In this document: in pieces, positions 16,378 through 26,318 of the stretch
How the letters are laid out: every line of letters begins with the position of its first letter
Position numbering within the stretch: position 1 is the first letter of the stretch
Assembly: GCF_000011645.1 (NCBI RefSeq)
Contig: NC_006270.3
Coordinates: forward strand, 1,733,501 to 1,797,500
Length of the DNA stretch: 64,000 nucleotides
Direction of reading: 5' to 3'
Source: Bacillus licheniformis DSM 13 = ATCC 14580
GTDB lineage: Bacteria; Bacillota; Bacilli; Bacillales; Bacillaceae
Notes under the pieces: generated by a model
Databases searched by the model: none
The model's input: the letters and a program-made list of their open reading frames with translations, nothing else
What the model was told of the DNA's origin: nothing
Program-made: the position numbers and the translations under genes

Positions 16378-18791
16378 ACTTCGCTGAAGTGATCGTCGAT
16401 GTTACAACGAAAAATATCGACAGACCGTTTGATTACCGCATCCCCGACAAATTCAAAGGTATGATTAAAAAAGGGATGCGCGTGATCGTTCCGTTCGGCG
16501 CCCGCAAAATCCAGGGATTTGTCACCAGCGTGAAAGAATCGTCGGAGCTTGCCGGCCGTTCGGTTAAGGATATCGAGGATATCCTTGATCTGGCGCCCGT
16601 TTTGACGGAGGAGCTGCTTGAGCTGTCAGACTGGCTGACAGAAAAAACACTTTCTTTTAAAATTACGGCTTTGCAGGCGATGCTCCCCGCGGCTATGAAA
16701 GCAAAATACGGCAAAGAAATCAAGGTGATCGGCGATAAACCGCTTCCCGAACCGCTAAAAACCTTGTTCTCGCAAAAAGAGACGCTTTCTTATTCCGATA
16801 TAAATGACCACGGAACATTAAAGCTGATTCAGCGCCAGGTTCAAGAAGGCAATCTTGAAGTGGCGTATAAAGTAAAGCAGAAAACAAACAAAAAAATGCG
16901 GAGAATGATCGCCCCCCTTTGCGCGAAAGAACATTTAAAAGAAGCGCTTGCCGGCCTCTCTCCGCAAGCTGTCAAACAAAAAGCGATCCTTCAGTTTTTC
17001 ATCGACCGCAAAGAGGGCGGCGCTGTTCCGGCAAAGGATCTGATCGACAAAACGGGGGGCTCTTCCGCGTCCTTGAAAGCGCTCATCGACAAGGGGCTGT
17101 TAAAGGAAAGCGAAGAGGAGGTTTACAGGGATCCTTATCAGGACAGAATGTTCAAAAAAACCGAACCGCTTCCGCTGACTGAAGAGCAGGCGCAGGCCTA
17201 CGAGGCGATAGCGGATGCAATCGAAGAAAAGCGGCACGATGTGTTTCTTCTTCACGGAGTGACCGGAAGCGGAAAAACGGAAGTCTATCTGCAATCGATC
17301 GAAAAGGTGCTGGAAGCCGGCAAAGAAGCGATCGTTCTCGTTCCGGAAATTTCCCTGACGCCGCAGATGGTCAACCGCTTTAAAGGGCGCTTTGGCTCGC
17401 AGGTAGCCGTACTGCACAGCGGGCTTTCAACAGGAGAAAAATATGATGAATGGCGGAAAATCCACCGCAAAGAAGTCCGGCTTGTCGTCGGGGCGCGCTC
17501 GGCGATTTTCGCGCCGTTTGAAAATCTCGGCATGATTATAATTGATGAAGAGCACGAAACATCGTACAAGCAGGAGGAGATGCCGAGATACCATGCGAAA
17601 GAAGCGGCGATTCAAAGGGCCAAATACCACCGGTGTCCGGTCGTGCTCGGCAGTGCGACGCCGACGCTCGAATCGTTCGCGAGGGCGAAAAAAGGCGTGT
17701 ACAAGCTTCTTTCTCTCAAGCACCGCGTCAATCACCAAGTCATGCCCGACGTGTCTCTCGTCGATATGAGAGAGGAACTGCGCAGCGGAAACCGCTCGAT
17801 GTTTTCCAAAGACTTAATGGCCGGGCTTGAGGAAACTCTTGAAAAAGGAGAGCAGGCCGTTCTGTTTTTAAACAAAAGAGGCTATTCCTCATTTGTCATG
17901 TGCAGGGACTGCGGATATGTCATCCAGTGTCCTCATTGTGAAATTTCATTGACGTACCACAGGTATGGACAGCGTCTGAAGTGCCATTACTGCGGCTATG
18001 AAACCGGCATGCCGTCAAGCTGCCCCGAATGCGGAAGCGAGCATATCCGCTACTTTGGTACAGGCACACAGCGGGTCGAAGAAGAATTGACGAAGGTTCT
18101 GCCGGCTGCAAGGGTGATCCGCATGGATGTCGATACAACCTCAAGAAAGGGAGCGCATGAAAAGCTGCTCACATCCTTTGGCAGAGGCGAAGCCGATATC
18201 CTGCTTGGAACGCAGATGATCGCCAAAGGGCTCGATTTCGAAAACGTCACGCTCGTCGGTGTCTTGAGCGCGGATACGATGCTTCACATCCCCGATTTCA
18301 GAGCCGCTGAAAAAACGTTCCAGCTGATGACGCAGGTGAGCGGAAGAGCGGGGCGCCACGAAAAGCCGGGCAAGGTGATCATTCAGACGTACACACCGTC
18401 CCATTACAGCATTCAGCTCACAAAAACGCATGATTATGAAACATTCTTCCGGCAGGAGATGCTGCACAGAAGGGAACAGGCCTATCCTCCATATTATTAT
18501 TTGGCGCTGGTCAGCGTATCGCACGAGGAAGTGACGAAGGCGGCACTCGTGACTGAAAAAATCGCCACCTATTTAAAAAAGAACATTTCAAGCGAGGCGA
18601 AGATTCTCGGCCCTGTCGCATCTCCGATCGCCAGGATCAAAGATAGATATCGCTATCAATGCGTGATAAAATACAAACAGGAAAACCAGCTTACATCGTT
18701 GCTTAAAAACATTATGGATCATTACAAACGAGACATTGAACAAAAGCAATTGGCGATTTCGATCGACATGAATCCATATATGATGATGTAA
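16374..18791 (+). CDS. priA: Primosomal replication restart helicase PriA
   Basis: 3'-5' superfamily 2 helicase that reloads the replisome at stalled forks with DnaD, DnaB and DnaI. 805 residues, same as B. subtilis. N-terminal 3'-end binding domain (NFAEVIVDVTTKNIDRPFDY), winged helix, Walker A GVTGSGKT at 295-302, Walker B DEEH at 391-394. An eight-cysteine zinc region starts at Cys510 (CRDCGY, CPHC, CHYC, CPEC). The ATG lies in the coaBC stop region, so the genes are coupled. Confidence 0.97.
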   Translation: MNFAEVIVDVTTKNIDRPFDYRIPDKFKGMIKKGMRVIVPFGARKIQGFVTSVKESSELAGRSVKDIEDILDLAPVLTEELLELSDWLTEKTLSFKITALQAMLPAAMKAKYGKEIKVIGDKPLPEPLKTLFSQKETLSYSDINDHGTLKLIQRQVQEGNLEVAYKVKQKTNKKMRRMIAPLCAKEHLKEALAGLSPQAVKQKAILQFFIDRKEGGAVPAKDLIDKTGGSSASLKALIDKGLLKESEEEVYRDPYQDRMFKKTEPLPLTEEQAQAYEAIADAIEEKRHDVFLLHGVTGSGKTEVYLQSIEKVLEAGKEAIVLVPEISLTPQMVNRFKGRFGSQVAVLHSGLSTGEKYDEWRKIHRKEVRLVVGARSAIFAPFENLGMIIIDEEHETSYKQEEMPRYHAKEAAIQRAKYHRCPVVLGSATPTLESFARAKKGVYKLLSLKHRVNHQVMPDVSLVDMREELRSGNRSMFSKDLMAGLEETLEKGEQAVLFLNKRGYSSFVMCRDCGYVIQCPHCEISLTYHRYGQRLKCHYCGYETGMPSSCPECGSEHIRYFGTGTQRVEEELTKVLPAARVIRMDVDTTSRKGAHEKLLTSFGRGEADILLGTQMIAKGLDFENVTLVGVLSADTMLHIPDFRAAEKTFQLMTQVSGRAGRHEKPGKVIIQTYTPSHYSIQLTKTHDYETFFRQEMLHRREQAYPPYYYLALVSVSHEEVTKAALVTEKIATYLKKNISSEAKILGPVASPIARIKDRYRYQCVIKYKQENQLTSLLKNIMDHYKRDIEQKQLAISIDMNPYMMM

Positions 18792-18820
18792 AAATAACAG
18801 TGTGATGGAGGGCTTTTAGA

Positions 18821-19303
18821 TTGGCAGTAAAACCGATCGTAACGTATCCGGCGGAGGTTCTTGAGACCCCTGCCGAACCCGTTGCGTCTTTTGATAAATC
18901 ATTAAAGAAACTACTCGACAATATGTATGATACGATGCTTGAGCTGGACGGAGTCGGACTGGCCGCTCCGCAAATCGGCGTTTCAAAAAGAGCGGCAGTC
19001 GTCGATATCGGCGATGACACGGGAAGAATTGAACTGGTCAACCCGGAGGTCATCGAAGAGAGCGGTGAACAAACGGGTCCTGAAGGCTGTTTGAGCTTTC
19101 CTGATCTATACGGTGAAGTGAAGCGTTCCGATTATGTAAAGGTCAAGGCGTTCGACCGCCGCGGGAAACCGTTTACGATTGAAGCTGAGGGCTTTTTGGC
19201 GCGTGCGCTGCTGCACGAAATCGACCATTTGGACGGTATTTTATTCACATCAAAAGTAACGCGCTATTATGATGCGGAAGAACTTGAGGAAATGGAAGGA
19301 TGA
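18821..19303 (+). CDS. def: Peptide deformylase
   Basis: Removes the formyl group from new proteins. 160 residues. The three metal/catalytic motifs are intact: GVGLAAPQIG at 44-53, EGCLSFP at 88-94 with the metal cysteine Cys90, and HEIDH at 132-136. TTG start preceded by GATGGAGGG; homologues also begin MAVK. Directly ahead of fmt, whose product adds the formyl group to Met-tRNA. Confidence 0.97.
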   Translation: MAVKPIVTYPAEVLETPAEPVASFDKSLKKLLDNMYDTMLELDGVGLAAPQIGVSKRAAVVDIGDDTGRIELVNPEVIEESGEQTGPEGCLSFPDLYGEVKRSDYVKVKAFDRRGKPFTIEAEGFLARALLHEIDHLDGILFTSKVTRYYDAEELEEMEG

Positions 19304-19307
19304 TTGG

Positions 19308-20258
19308 ATGACAAGGATCGTTTTTATGGGAACGCCGGATTTTTCCGTCCCGGTGCTCGGCACATTGATTGATGACGGCTATGAGGTAGTGGGTGTCGTC
19401 ACCCAGCCTGACCGCCCGAAAGGCAGAAAAAAGGTGATGACTCCGCCGCCTGTCAAGGAGGAAGCGCTGCGCCGCGGCATTCCCGTGCTCCAGCCTGAGA
19501 AAGTGAGGGAAGAAGCGGAAACGGACAAGATTTTGGCGCTTGAACCCGATTTAATCGTAACGGCGGCATTCGGACAGATCCTGCCGAAAAAGCTCCTCGA
19601 TTATCCGAAATACGGCTGTATCAATGTCCATGCCTCTCTTCTGCCGGAGCTGCGCGGAGGAGCCCCGATCCATTACGCCATTCTGGAAGGCAAAGAGAAA
19701 ACAGGCGTGACGATCATGTACATGGTCGAAAAATTGGATGCAGGCGATATGCTCGCCAAGGTTGAAGTTGACATCGAAGAAACAGATAATGTCGGCACGC
19801 TCCACGATAAGCTGAGCAAGGCCGGAGCTGCGCTTCTTTCCGAAACGGTTCCGAGAATCATTGACGGTTCGGTAACCCCGGAAAAACAGGATGAACAGAA
19901 AGCGACATACGCGCCGAACATTAAACGCGAGCAGGAACTGATCGACTGGTCTAAGCCCGGCGAAGTCCTGTACAACCAAGTCAGAGGCTTGAATCCTTGG
20001 CCTGTCGCATACACGGTCTTAAACGGCCAGACGCTGAAAGTATGGGCCGCGAAAAAATGCCAAGCCTTAAAACAGGCAGAGCCGGGGGAGATCGTCACCG
20101 TTGAAAAAGACGGCATTGTCGTCGCAACCGGAAATGACACCGCGTTAAAATTAACGGAAGTGCAGCCTGCCGGCAAAAAAAGAATGAAGGCTGAAGATTT
20201 TGTCAGGGGAGCGGGTCTTCAAGCCGGAATGAAATTGGGTCATGACGATGAAAAATAA
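19308..20258 (+). CDS. fmt: Methionyl-tRNA formyltransferase
   Basis: Formylates initiator Met-tRNA using 10-formyltetrahydrofolate. 316 residues. Catalytic-domain motif NVHASLLPELRGGAPIH at 106-122, with the conserved aspartate in KLDAGDM (Asp145). C-terminal OB-like domain from about 205. ATG at 19308 (MTRIVFMGTPDF) chosen for fit with homologues and the GGAAGGATG upstream; an in-frame ATG 39 bases earlier lies within def. Overlaps rsmB by 11 bases. Confidence 0.96.
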   Translation: MTRIVFMGTPDFSVPVLGTLIDDGYEVVGVVTQPDRPKGRKKVMTPPPVKEEALRRGIPVLQPEKVREEAETDKILALEPDLIVTAAFGQILPKKLLDYPKYGCINVHASLLPELRGGAPIHYAILEGKEKTGVTIMYMVEKLDAGDMLAKVEVDIEETDNVGTLHDKLSKAGAALLSETVPRIIDGSVTPEKQDEQKATYAPNIKREQELIDWSKPGEVLYNQVRGLNPWPVAYTVLNGQTLKVWAAKKCQALKQAEPGEIVTVEKDGIVVATGNDTALKLTEVQPAGKKRMKAEDFVRGAGLQAGMKLGHDDEK

Positions 20259-21594
20259 TGTGAGAGAAGTCGCGCTTGATGCACTGATTAAGCTTGACCA
20301 GAATCAGGCATACAGCAATCTTTTGCTTCAGTCTGCCATGAAAGCGAACGATTTAAGCGACAAAGACAGAGGCCTTTTGACAGAACTCGTTTACGGCACC
20401 CTTCAGAATAAGCTGGCGCTTGATTATATGCTGAAGCCGTTTATTAAAAAGCCGGAAAAGGTGAAAGACTGGGTCATCCATCTGTTGAGAATGTCGCTGT
20501 ATCAGATGGAATACCTGGAGAAAATCCCTGACCGGGCCGCTCTTTTTGAAGCCGTTGAAATCGCTAAAAGACGCGGGCATAAAGGAATATCTTCATTTGT
20601 TAACGGTGTTCTGCGCTCCGTTCAGAGGGAAGGAGTGCCTTCCTTTGCGGATATTGCCGATCCGATTGAACGCCTTGCGGTTGAGACAAGCCATCCGGAG
20701 TGGCTTGTCAGAGAATGGACGGATGCCTACGGGTTCGAAGCGGCAGAACAAATCTGCCGGATTCATATGATCCCGCCGAAGCAGACGATCCGCGTCAACA
20801 GGCTGAAAAACGACCGGGATACGCTTCTTTCCCGTCTGAATGAAGCGGGGATTGAGGCGGAAGAAGGCGACTTGTCCAAAGACGCTGTCAAACTGCTGAA
20901 AGGAACGATTGCGTCCACTCCTTTTTTCAAAGAAGGCGAAGTCACCATACAAGATGAAAGCTCAATGCTAGTAGCGAGAGCCCTTGGACCTGAGCGGGGA
21001 GAAACAGTGCTGGATGCATGCGCAGCTCCGGGAGGAAAATCCACTCATATCGGCGAACTGCTCGAAGATACGGGAAAGGTCGTCTCCCTGGACCTTCATC
21101 AGCATAAAGTAAAGCTGATCAAAGAAGCGGCAGGCCGGATTGGACTTTCCAACATTGAAGCAAGAGCGCTGGATGCCAGAAAAGCCGGAGAAGTCTTCGA
21201 ACCGGAACAGTTCGACCGGATCCTCGTCGATGCCCCGTGTTCGGGATTCGGCGTCATCCGCAGAAAACCGGATCTCAAATACAGCAAAACGCCCGAAGAC
21301 AGCGCGCGTCTCGCCGGGATTCAGCTTGCGATTTTAAACGAAATCGCACCTTTATTGAAAACAGGCGGGACATTGGTTTACAGCACATGCACAATGGACC
21401 CGACCGAAAATGAACAAGTCATGCATGCTTTTTTGGAAGAACACGACGAATTTGAAGCGGACCCCACCCTCGCCGAGCGGCTGCCCGAAAAAGCGGCGCC
21501 GTATGTCAAGGATGGAAGCATTCAAATCCTTCCCCACTACTTTGGAACGGACGGCTTCTTTATTTGCAGCATGAGAAAGAAGGGATCACAATAA
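20248..21594 (+). CDS. rsmB: 16S rRNA (cytosine-967-C5)-methyltransferase
   Basis: Methylates C967 of 16S rRNA with SAM. About 448 residues. N-terminal NusB-like RNA-binding domain (about 1-140: LVYGTLQNKLALDYML, RAALFEAVEIAK). C-terminal Rossmann methyltransferase with DACAAPGGKSTHI and the two cysteines of the family: VDAPCSGFG and the catalytic-release STCTMDPTENE. Either ATG at 20242 or 20248 could be used; 20248 (MKNNVREVALDAL) fits homologues better. Former name yloM. Confidence 0.94.
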   Translation: MKNNVREVALDALIKLDQNQAYSNLLLQSAMKANDLSDKDRGLLTELVYGTLQNKLALDYMLKPFIKKPEKVKDWVIHLLRMSLYQMEYLEKIPDRAALFEAVEIAKRRGHKGISSFVNGVLRSVQREGVPSFADIADPIERLAVETSHPEWLVREWTDAYGFEAAEQICRIHMIPPKQTIRVNRLKNDRDTLLSRLNEAGIEAEEGDLSKDAVKLLKGTIASTPFFKEGEVTIQDESSMLVARALGPERGETVLDACAAPGGKSTHIGELLEDTGKVVSLDLHQHKVKLIKEAAGRIGLSNIEARALDARKAGEVFEPEQFDRILVDAPCSGFGVIRRKPDLKYSKTPEDSARLAGIQLAILNEIAPLLKTGGTLVYSTCTMDPTENEQVMHAFLEEHDEFEADPTLAERLPEKAAPYVKDGSIQILPHYFGTDGFFICSMRKKGSQ

Positions 21595-22679
21595 TGGAAT
21601 CGAAACAAAAAGTAAGAAAAGAATTGCGGACAGAAAGACCGTCCATCTATTCTTTTGAAATAGAAGAACTGAAAAGCTGGCTATCGGAAAACGGCGAGAA
21701 GCCATTCCGCGCCGCGCAAATATTCGAATGGCTATACGAAAAGAGAGTCACGTCATTTGAAAAGATGACAAACCTTTCAAAAGAGCTGCGGACAAAGCTG
21801 AATGAGCATTTCGTATTAACGACGCTGAAAACGGCCGTCAAACAGACTTCCCAAGATGGAACAATGAAGTTTTTATTCGAGCTTCATGACGGCTACACGA
21901 TCGAGACCGTATTAATGCGGCACGAATATGGCAATTCTGTTTGTGTAACGACACAGGTGGGCTGCCGGATCGGCTGTACGTTCTGCGCATCGACCCTCGG
22001 CGGCTTAAAGCGGAACCTGGAAGCCGGAGAGATCGTCGCACAGGTTGTCAAAGTGCAGCAGGCGCTTGATGAAACAGATGAACGCGTCAGCTCAATCGTC
22101 ATTATGGGAATCGGCGAGCCGTTCGATAATTTTCAGGAAATGCTTGCGTTCTTGAAAATCGTCAACCATGATAAAGGACTGAATATCGGAGCGCGCCATA
22201 TCACCGTATCAACGAGCGGGATCATTCCGAAAATCTACGAGTTTGCAGACGAAAAGCTGCAGATCAACTTTGCGATTTCTCTGCACGCGCCGAACACTGA
22301 GATCAGAAGCCGGCTGATGCCGATCAACAGAGCCTACAAGCTGCCCGATCTGATGAAAGCGGTCGATTACTACATTAAGAAAACCGGCAGAAGGGTTACG
22401 TTTGAATACGGGCTTTTCGGCGGTGTCAACGATCAGGTTGAACACGCGGAAGAGCTGGCTGAATTGCTAAAAGGAATCAAATGCCACGTCAACTTGATTC
22501 CGGTCAACTATGTACCTGAACGAGACTATGTCAGAACACCGAAAGAACAGATTTTCGCCTTTGAAAAAACATTAAAGTCTCATGGAGTAAATGTCACGAT
22601 CAGAAGAGAGCAAGGCCATGATATTGACGCTGCCTGCGGACAGCTTCGTGCAAAGGAGCGCCAGGAAGAGACGAGGTGA
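21594..22679 (+). CDS. rlmN: 23S rRNA/tRNA adenine-C2 methyltransferase RlmN
   Basis: Radical SAM enzyme that methylates C2 of A2503 in 23S rRNA and A37 in some tRNAs. 361 residues. The [4Fe-4S] triad is Cys124, Cys128 and Cys131 in GCRIGCTFCAS; the C-terminal catalytic cysteine is Cys348 in DIDAACGQLR. IMGIGEPFDN marks the GEP motif. ATG at 21594 overlaps the rsmB stop by one base and follows GAAAGAAGGG. Former name yloN. Confidence 0.96.
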   Translation: MESKQKVRKELRTERPSIYSFEIEELKSWLSENGEKPFRAAQIFEWLYEKRVTSFEKMTNLSKELRTKLNEHFVLTTLKTAVKQTSQDGTMKFLFELHDGYTIETVLMRHEYGNSVCVTTQVGCRIGCTFCASTLGGLKRNLEAGEIVAQVVKVQQALDETDERVSSIVIMGIGEPFDNFQEMLAFLKIVNHDKGLNIGARHITVSTSGIIPKIYEFADEKLQINFAISLHAPNTEIRSRLMPINRAYKLPDLMKAVDYYIKKTGRRVTFEYGLFGGVNDQVEHAEELAELLKGIKCHVNLIPVNYVPERDYVRTPKEQIFAFEKTLKSHGVNVTIRREQGHDIDAACGQLRAKERQEETR

Positions 22680-22686
22680 ATCAAGG

Positions 22687-23451
22687 TTGAAAACAGCCTT
22701 AAAAACGGACAGGGGAAAAATACGCCAGCACAATGAAGACGATGCCGGCATTTTCACAGAAAAAAACGGACTGGTATTAGCTGTTGTCTGCGATGGAATG
22801 GGAGGTCATCTGGCCGGCGATGTCGCCAGCAGGATGGCCGTCTCAGCCCTTCGTGATATTTGGGAGGAAACCGAAGAAGTCCCGGCTTCGCCGGCTGAAA
22901 GCGAAGCGTGGCTGAAAGAGCAGATTTCAGCCGTCAACCAAAAACTTTTCGACCATTCGAGGGCCCACGAAGAGTGCCAGGGAATGGGGACAACGGTCGT
23001 CTGCGCTTTATACACGGGAAAAACGCTGACGGTCGCCCATATCGGAGACAGCCGCTGCTATCTCCTGCAAGGCGGAAGTTTCATACAGCTGACGGAAGAT
23101 CACTCGCTTGTCAATGAACTCGTGCGGACTGGGGGGATTTCGAAGGAGGATGCTGAACACCATCCGCGGAAAAACGTGCTCACAAAAGCGCTCGGCACAG
23201 ATCCCGAAGTGAAGGTAGAAGCCCACACATTTGAAATCGAACCGGGTGATCAAGTGCTATTATGTTCTGACGGGCTGACGAATAAAGTGGATGATGAGAC
23301 ACTGAAGGATATGCTCACGACTCTTTCTTCTGCGGAGGAGAAAGCGGATCAGCTCGTTCAGCTGGCCAATGACAACGGCGGCGAAGACAATATCACCGTC
23401 GCGCTATTGGAACTTCCTTCTCAAATTGAAGAAGGTGAAGACAAGTGTTAA
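22687..23451 (+). CDS. prpC: Protein phosphatase PrpC (PP2C family)
   Basis: Manganese-dependent Ser/Thr phosphatase that reverses PrkC kinase action. 254 residues, as in B. subtilis. PP2C metal motifs: NEDD at 16-19, DGMGG at 36-40, GDSRCYL, SDGLTNKV and GGEDNIT. TTG start at 22687 with GAGGTGAATC upstream; longer in-frame versions run back into rlmN and are rejected. Overlaps prkC by seven bases. Confidence 0.95.
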   Translation: MKTALKTDRGKIRQHNEDDAGIFTEKNGLVLAVVCDGMGGHLAGDVASRMAVSALRDIWEETEEVPASPAESEAWLKEQISAVNQKLFDHSRAHEECQGMGTTVVCALYTGKTLTVAHIGDSRCYLLQGGSFIQLTEDHSLVNELVRTGGISKEDAEHHPRKNVLTKALGTDPEVKVEAHTFEIEPGDQVLLCSDGLTNKVDDETLKDMLTTLSSAEEKADQLVQLANDNGGEDNITVALLELPSQIEEGEDKC

Positions 23452-25418
23452 TCGGCAGACGGATCAGCGGACGTTACGAAATCCTGCGCGCCATCGGCGG
23501 CGGGGGGATGGCGAACGTTTATTTAGCGCTGGACATCATCCTCGACCGTGAAGTCGCGATTAAAGTGCTGCGGTTTGACTTCGTTCACGATGCCGATTTT
23601 ATCAGGCGGTTCAGACGGGAAGCGCAGTCCGCTGCAAGCCTCGACCACCCGAATATCGTCAGCATTTATGATGTCGGAGAAGAAGATGACATCTATTATA
23701 TCGTGATGGAGTATGTCGAGGGGATGACCCTGAAAGAATACATAAATCGAACAGGCCCACTTCATCCGAAAGAAGCGGTCCAAATCATGGAGCAGATCGT
23801 ATCCGCCATCGCACATGCCCATGATAACCAGATTGTCCACCGGGATATTAAGCCCCACAACATTTTGATCGACCATATGGGCCACATTAAAGTGACTGAT
23901 TTCGGCATCGCCATGGCGCTCAGCTCGACGACCATCACGCACACCAACTCGGTTTTGGGCTCTGTCCATTATTTGTCGCCCGAACAGGCGAGAGGCGGAT
24001 TATCGACGAAAAAATCCGATATCTACTCGCTCGGCATCGTGCTTTTCGAGCTGCTGACGGCGCGTATGCCGTTTGAAGGAGAATCGGCGGTCAGCATCGC
24101 GCTGAAACATCTCCAATCAGAAACGCCGTCGGTGAAAAGATGGAACCCGGCCGTGCCGCAAAGCATAGAAAACGTCGTCCTGAAAGCGATGGCAAAAGAT
24201 CCATTCCATCGCTATGAAGCGGCCGAAGAGATGGAAAACGATTTGAAAACGGCTTTCGACCCGGACCGGCTCAACGAAAAGCGCTTCACGATTCCATCCG
24301 ATGATGAGATGACGAAAGCAGTTCCGATCATCAAGAATCTGCCGGAAAACGGGAGCAGCTCGCAATCCGGCGGCGGAGAAGAGGAAGCGGCTCCATTATC
24401 AAAAAAAGAAAAGAAGAAGCAGGCAAAAGCAAACAAGAAGAAAAAAAGAAAGAAATGGCCGCTTATATTGCTGACGGTGTTTTTCGTTCTGGCTGCGTCA
24501 GCCGTCTTGGCTTTAACGGTGTTTCCGTCGCTCTTTATTCCGAAAGATGTGGCCGTTCCCGATGTTGCCGGCCTTGAATATGAAGAAGCCGTCATCAAGC
24601 TTGAAGACGAAGGATTTGAAGTTGATCCGAATGCTGAAGACATTGCCGACGATAAAATTGAAGAAGGGCTGATCGTGAAGACGGACCCTGCAGCCGGCGA
24701 TATCGTGAAGGAAGGTTCAACTGTCAAGCTATATAAAAGCTCAGGCAAAGAGAAAACTGAAGTCGATGATGTGGTCGGCCAGAAAGTCGATGCCGCCAAG
24801 AAGCTTCTTGAGCAAAAAGGCTTTAAAAACATCAAGACAGAAGAAGTGCACGATGAAGAAGAAGCGGGAACCATCATCGAACAGGACCCTGCAGCCGGAA
24901 CCGAAATCGTTGCCGCCGACGACGAGGTCAAATTAACGGTCAGCCTCGGTCCGGAAGCCATTACTTTAAGGGATTTAAAAACATACAGCAAACAGGCGGC
25001 TTCGGGCTATTTGGACGACCATCAGCTTGTCCTTGTCGAAAAGGAGGCGCATTCTGAAGACGTGCCGGAAGGTCAGGTCATTAAACAAAAGCCGGAGGCG
25101 GGGGCATCAGTCAAGCCGGGAGACAAAGTCGAGGTCACGTTTTCGCTCGGACCTAAACAAAAGCCCGTCAAAACGGTGACCGAGAAAATTGATATTCCTT
25201 ATGAACCGGGAGCGGCGGGCGAAGAACAAAACGTCCAAATTTCGATCGATGATGAAGAACACAGCATTTCTGACGTCTACGAAAATTTCAAAATCACAGC
25301 GCCGGCAGAGCGGACGATCAAATTCAGGATTGCGCCCGGCCAAAAAGGGTATTATCAAGTAACGATCAACGATAAAGTAGTCAGGTCAAAAACGATTGAA
25401 TATCCTGAGGATGAATAA
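23445..25418 (+). CDS. prkC: Membrane Ser/Thr protein kinase PrkC with PASTA repeats
   Basis: Senses muropeptides and cell wall state; in Bacillus it acts in germination and stationary-phase signalling. 657 residues. Cytoplasmic kinase: glycine loop GGGGMANV at 18-25, Lys40, catalytic Asp134 in HRDIKPHN, DFG at 152-154, then a Thr-rich activation loop (SSTTITHTNS). A lysine-rich juxtamembrane stretch precedes one membrane span at about 337-360. Outside are three PASTA repeats and a C-terminal Ig-like tail. GTG start overlapping prpC. EF-Tu, CpgA/RsgA and YezB-type proteins are known substrates in relatives. Confidence 0.96.
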   Translation: MLIGRRISGRYEILRAIGGGGMANVYLALDIILDREVAIKVLRFDFVHDADFIRRFRREAQSAASLDHPNIVSIYDVGEEDDIYYIVMEYVEGMTLKEYINRTGPLHPKEAVQIMEQIVSAIAHAHDNQIVHRDIKPHNILIDHMGHIKVTDFGIAMALSSTTITHTNSVLGSVHYLSPEQARGGLSTKKSDIYSLGIVLFELLTARMPFEGESAVSIALKHLQSETPSVKRWNPAVPQSIENVVLKAMAKDPFHRYEAAEEMENDLKTAFDPDRLNEKRFTIPSDDEMTKAVPIIKNLPENGSSSQSGGGEEEAAPLSKKEKKKQAKANKKKKRKKWPLILLTVFFVLAASAVLALTVFPSLFIPKDVAVPDVAGLEYEEAVIKLEDEGFEVDPNAEDIADDKIEEGLIVKTDPAAGDIVKEGSTVKLYKSSGKEKTEVDDVVGQKVDAAKKLLEQKGFKNIKTEEVHDEEEAGTIIEQDPAAGTEIVAADDEVKLTVSLGPEAITLRDLKTYSKQAASGYLDDHQLVLVEKEAHSEDVPEGQVIKQKPEAGASVKPGDKVEVTFSLGPKQKPVKTVTEKIDIPYEPGAAGEEQNVQISIDDEEHSISDVYENFKITAPAERTIKFRIAPGQKGYYQVTINDKVVRSKTIEYPEDE

Positions 25419-25430
25419 GGGAGGTGCGAT

Positions 25431-26315
25431 ATGCCTGAGGGCAAAATCATTAAAGCATTAAGTGGATTTTACTATGTATTGGATGGCGATCAGGTCATTC
25501 AGTGCAGAGGAAGAGGGGTTTTCAGAAAAAATAAAGTAACCCCTCTCGTCGGCGACGATGTTGTCTACCAAGCCGATAACGATAAGGAAGGCTACATTCT
25601 CGAGATTAAAGACAGATTCAATGAATTGGTCAGACCTCCGATCAGCAACGTGGATCAGGCGGTTCTCGTGTTTTCGGCAAAGGAGCCGACATTCAGCACG
25701 TCGCTTTTGGATCGTTTTTTAGTGCTGGTTGAGGCGGGTGATATTAGGCCGATCATATGCATCACGAAAATGGACCTTGTGGATGATGACGCGCTGAAAG
25801 AGCAGATTCATCAATATGCCGAAGACTACCGGAACATCGGGTACAGCGTCTATTTGACATCAATGAAAAGCGGAAGAGGCATCGAAGACATCATCCCCCA
25901 TTTTCAGGATAAAATCACCGTATTCGCCGGCCAGTCCGGCGTGGGCAAGTCTTCGCTTTTAAATGCGATCAGCCCTGACCTTGAACTGAAAACCGCCGGG
26001 ATTTCCGCCCACTTGGGAAGGGGAAAACATACGACGCGCCATGTGGAGCTGATCGATATAAACGGCGGGCTCGTCGCGGACACCCCGGGCTTCAGCTCGC
26101 TTGAGTTTGCCGGTATTGAAGCTGAAGATTTAGGGCAGACATTTTTGGAAATCGGCGAAAAGAGCGCCGAATGCAAGTTCCGCGGATGCCTGCATATAAA
26201 AGAACCGAACTGCGCCGTCAAACGCGCCGTGGAAAACGGTGAAATCGCCCAGTATCGCTACAACCATTATGTTGAATTTTTAACAGAGATCAAAGATAGA
26301 AAGCCGAGGTATTAA
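25431..26315 (+). CDS. rsgA: Ribosome small-subunit GTPase RsgA (CpgA)
   Basis: Circularly permuted GTPase acting in late 30S assembly; in B. subtilis a target of PrkC, its neighbour here. 294 residues. N-terminal OB fold, then G4 (TKMD) before G1 GQSGVGKSS at 167-175 and G3 DTPG, the permuted order. C-terminal zinc site in ECKFRGCLHIKEPNC. ATG preceded by GGGAGGTG. Former name yloQ. Confidence 0.96.
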   Translation: MPEGKIIKALSGFYYVLDGDQVIQCRGRGVFRKNKVTPLVGDDVVYQADNDKEGYILEIKDRFNELVRPPISNVDQAVLVFSAKEPTFSTSLLDRFLVLVEAGDIRPIICITKMDLVDDDALKEQIHQYAEDYRNIGYSVYLTSMKSGRGIEDIIPHFQDKITVFAGQSGVGKSSLLNAISPDLELKTAGISAHLGRGKHTTRHVELIDINGGLVADTPGFSSLEFAGIEAEDLGQTFLEIGEKSAECKFRGCLHIKEPNCAVKRAVENGEIAQYRYNHYVEFLTEIKDRKPRY

Positions 26316-26318
26316 GAT

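Noticed and set aside
22591..22686. Longer prpC frame starting inside rlmN
   Set aside because: Extra residues have no PP2C similarity; TTG at 22687 gives the exact family length.
24212..24991. Long minus-strand open frame opposite prkC
   Set aside because: Serine-rich shadow of the acidic and lysine-rich prkC linker and PASTA region.
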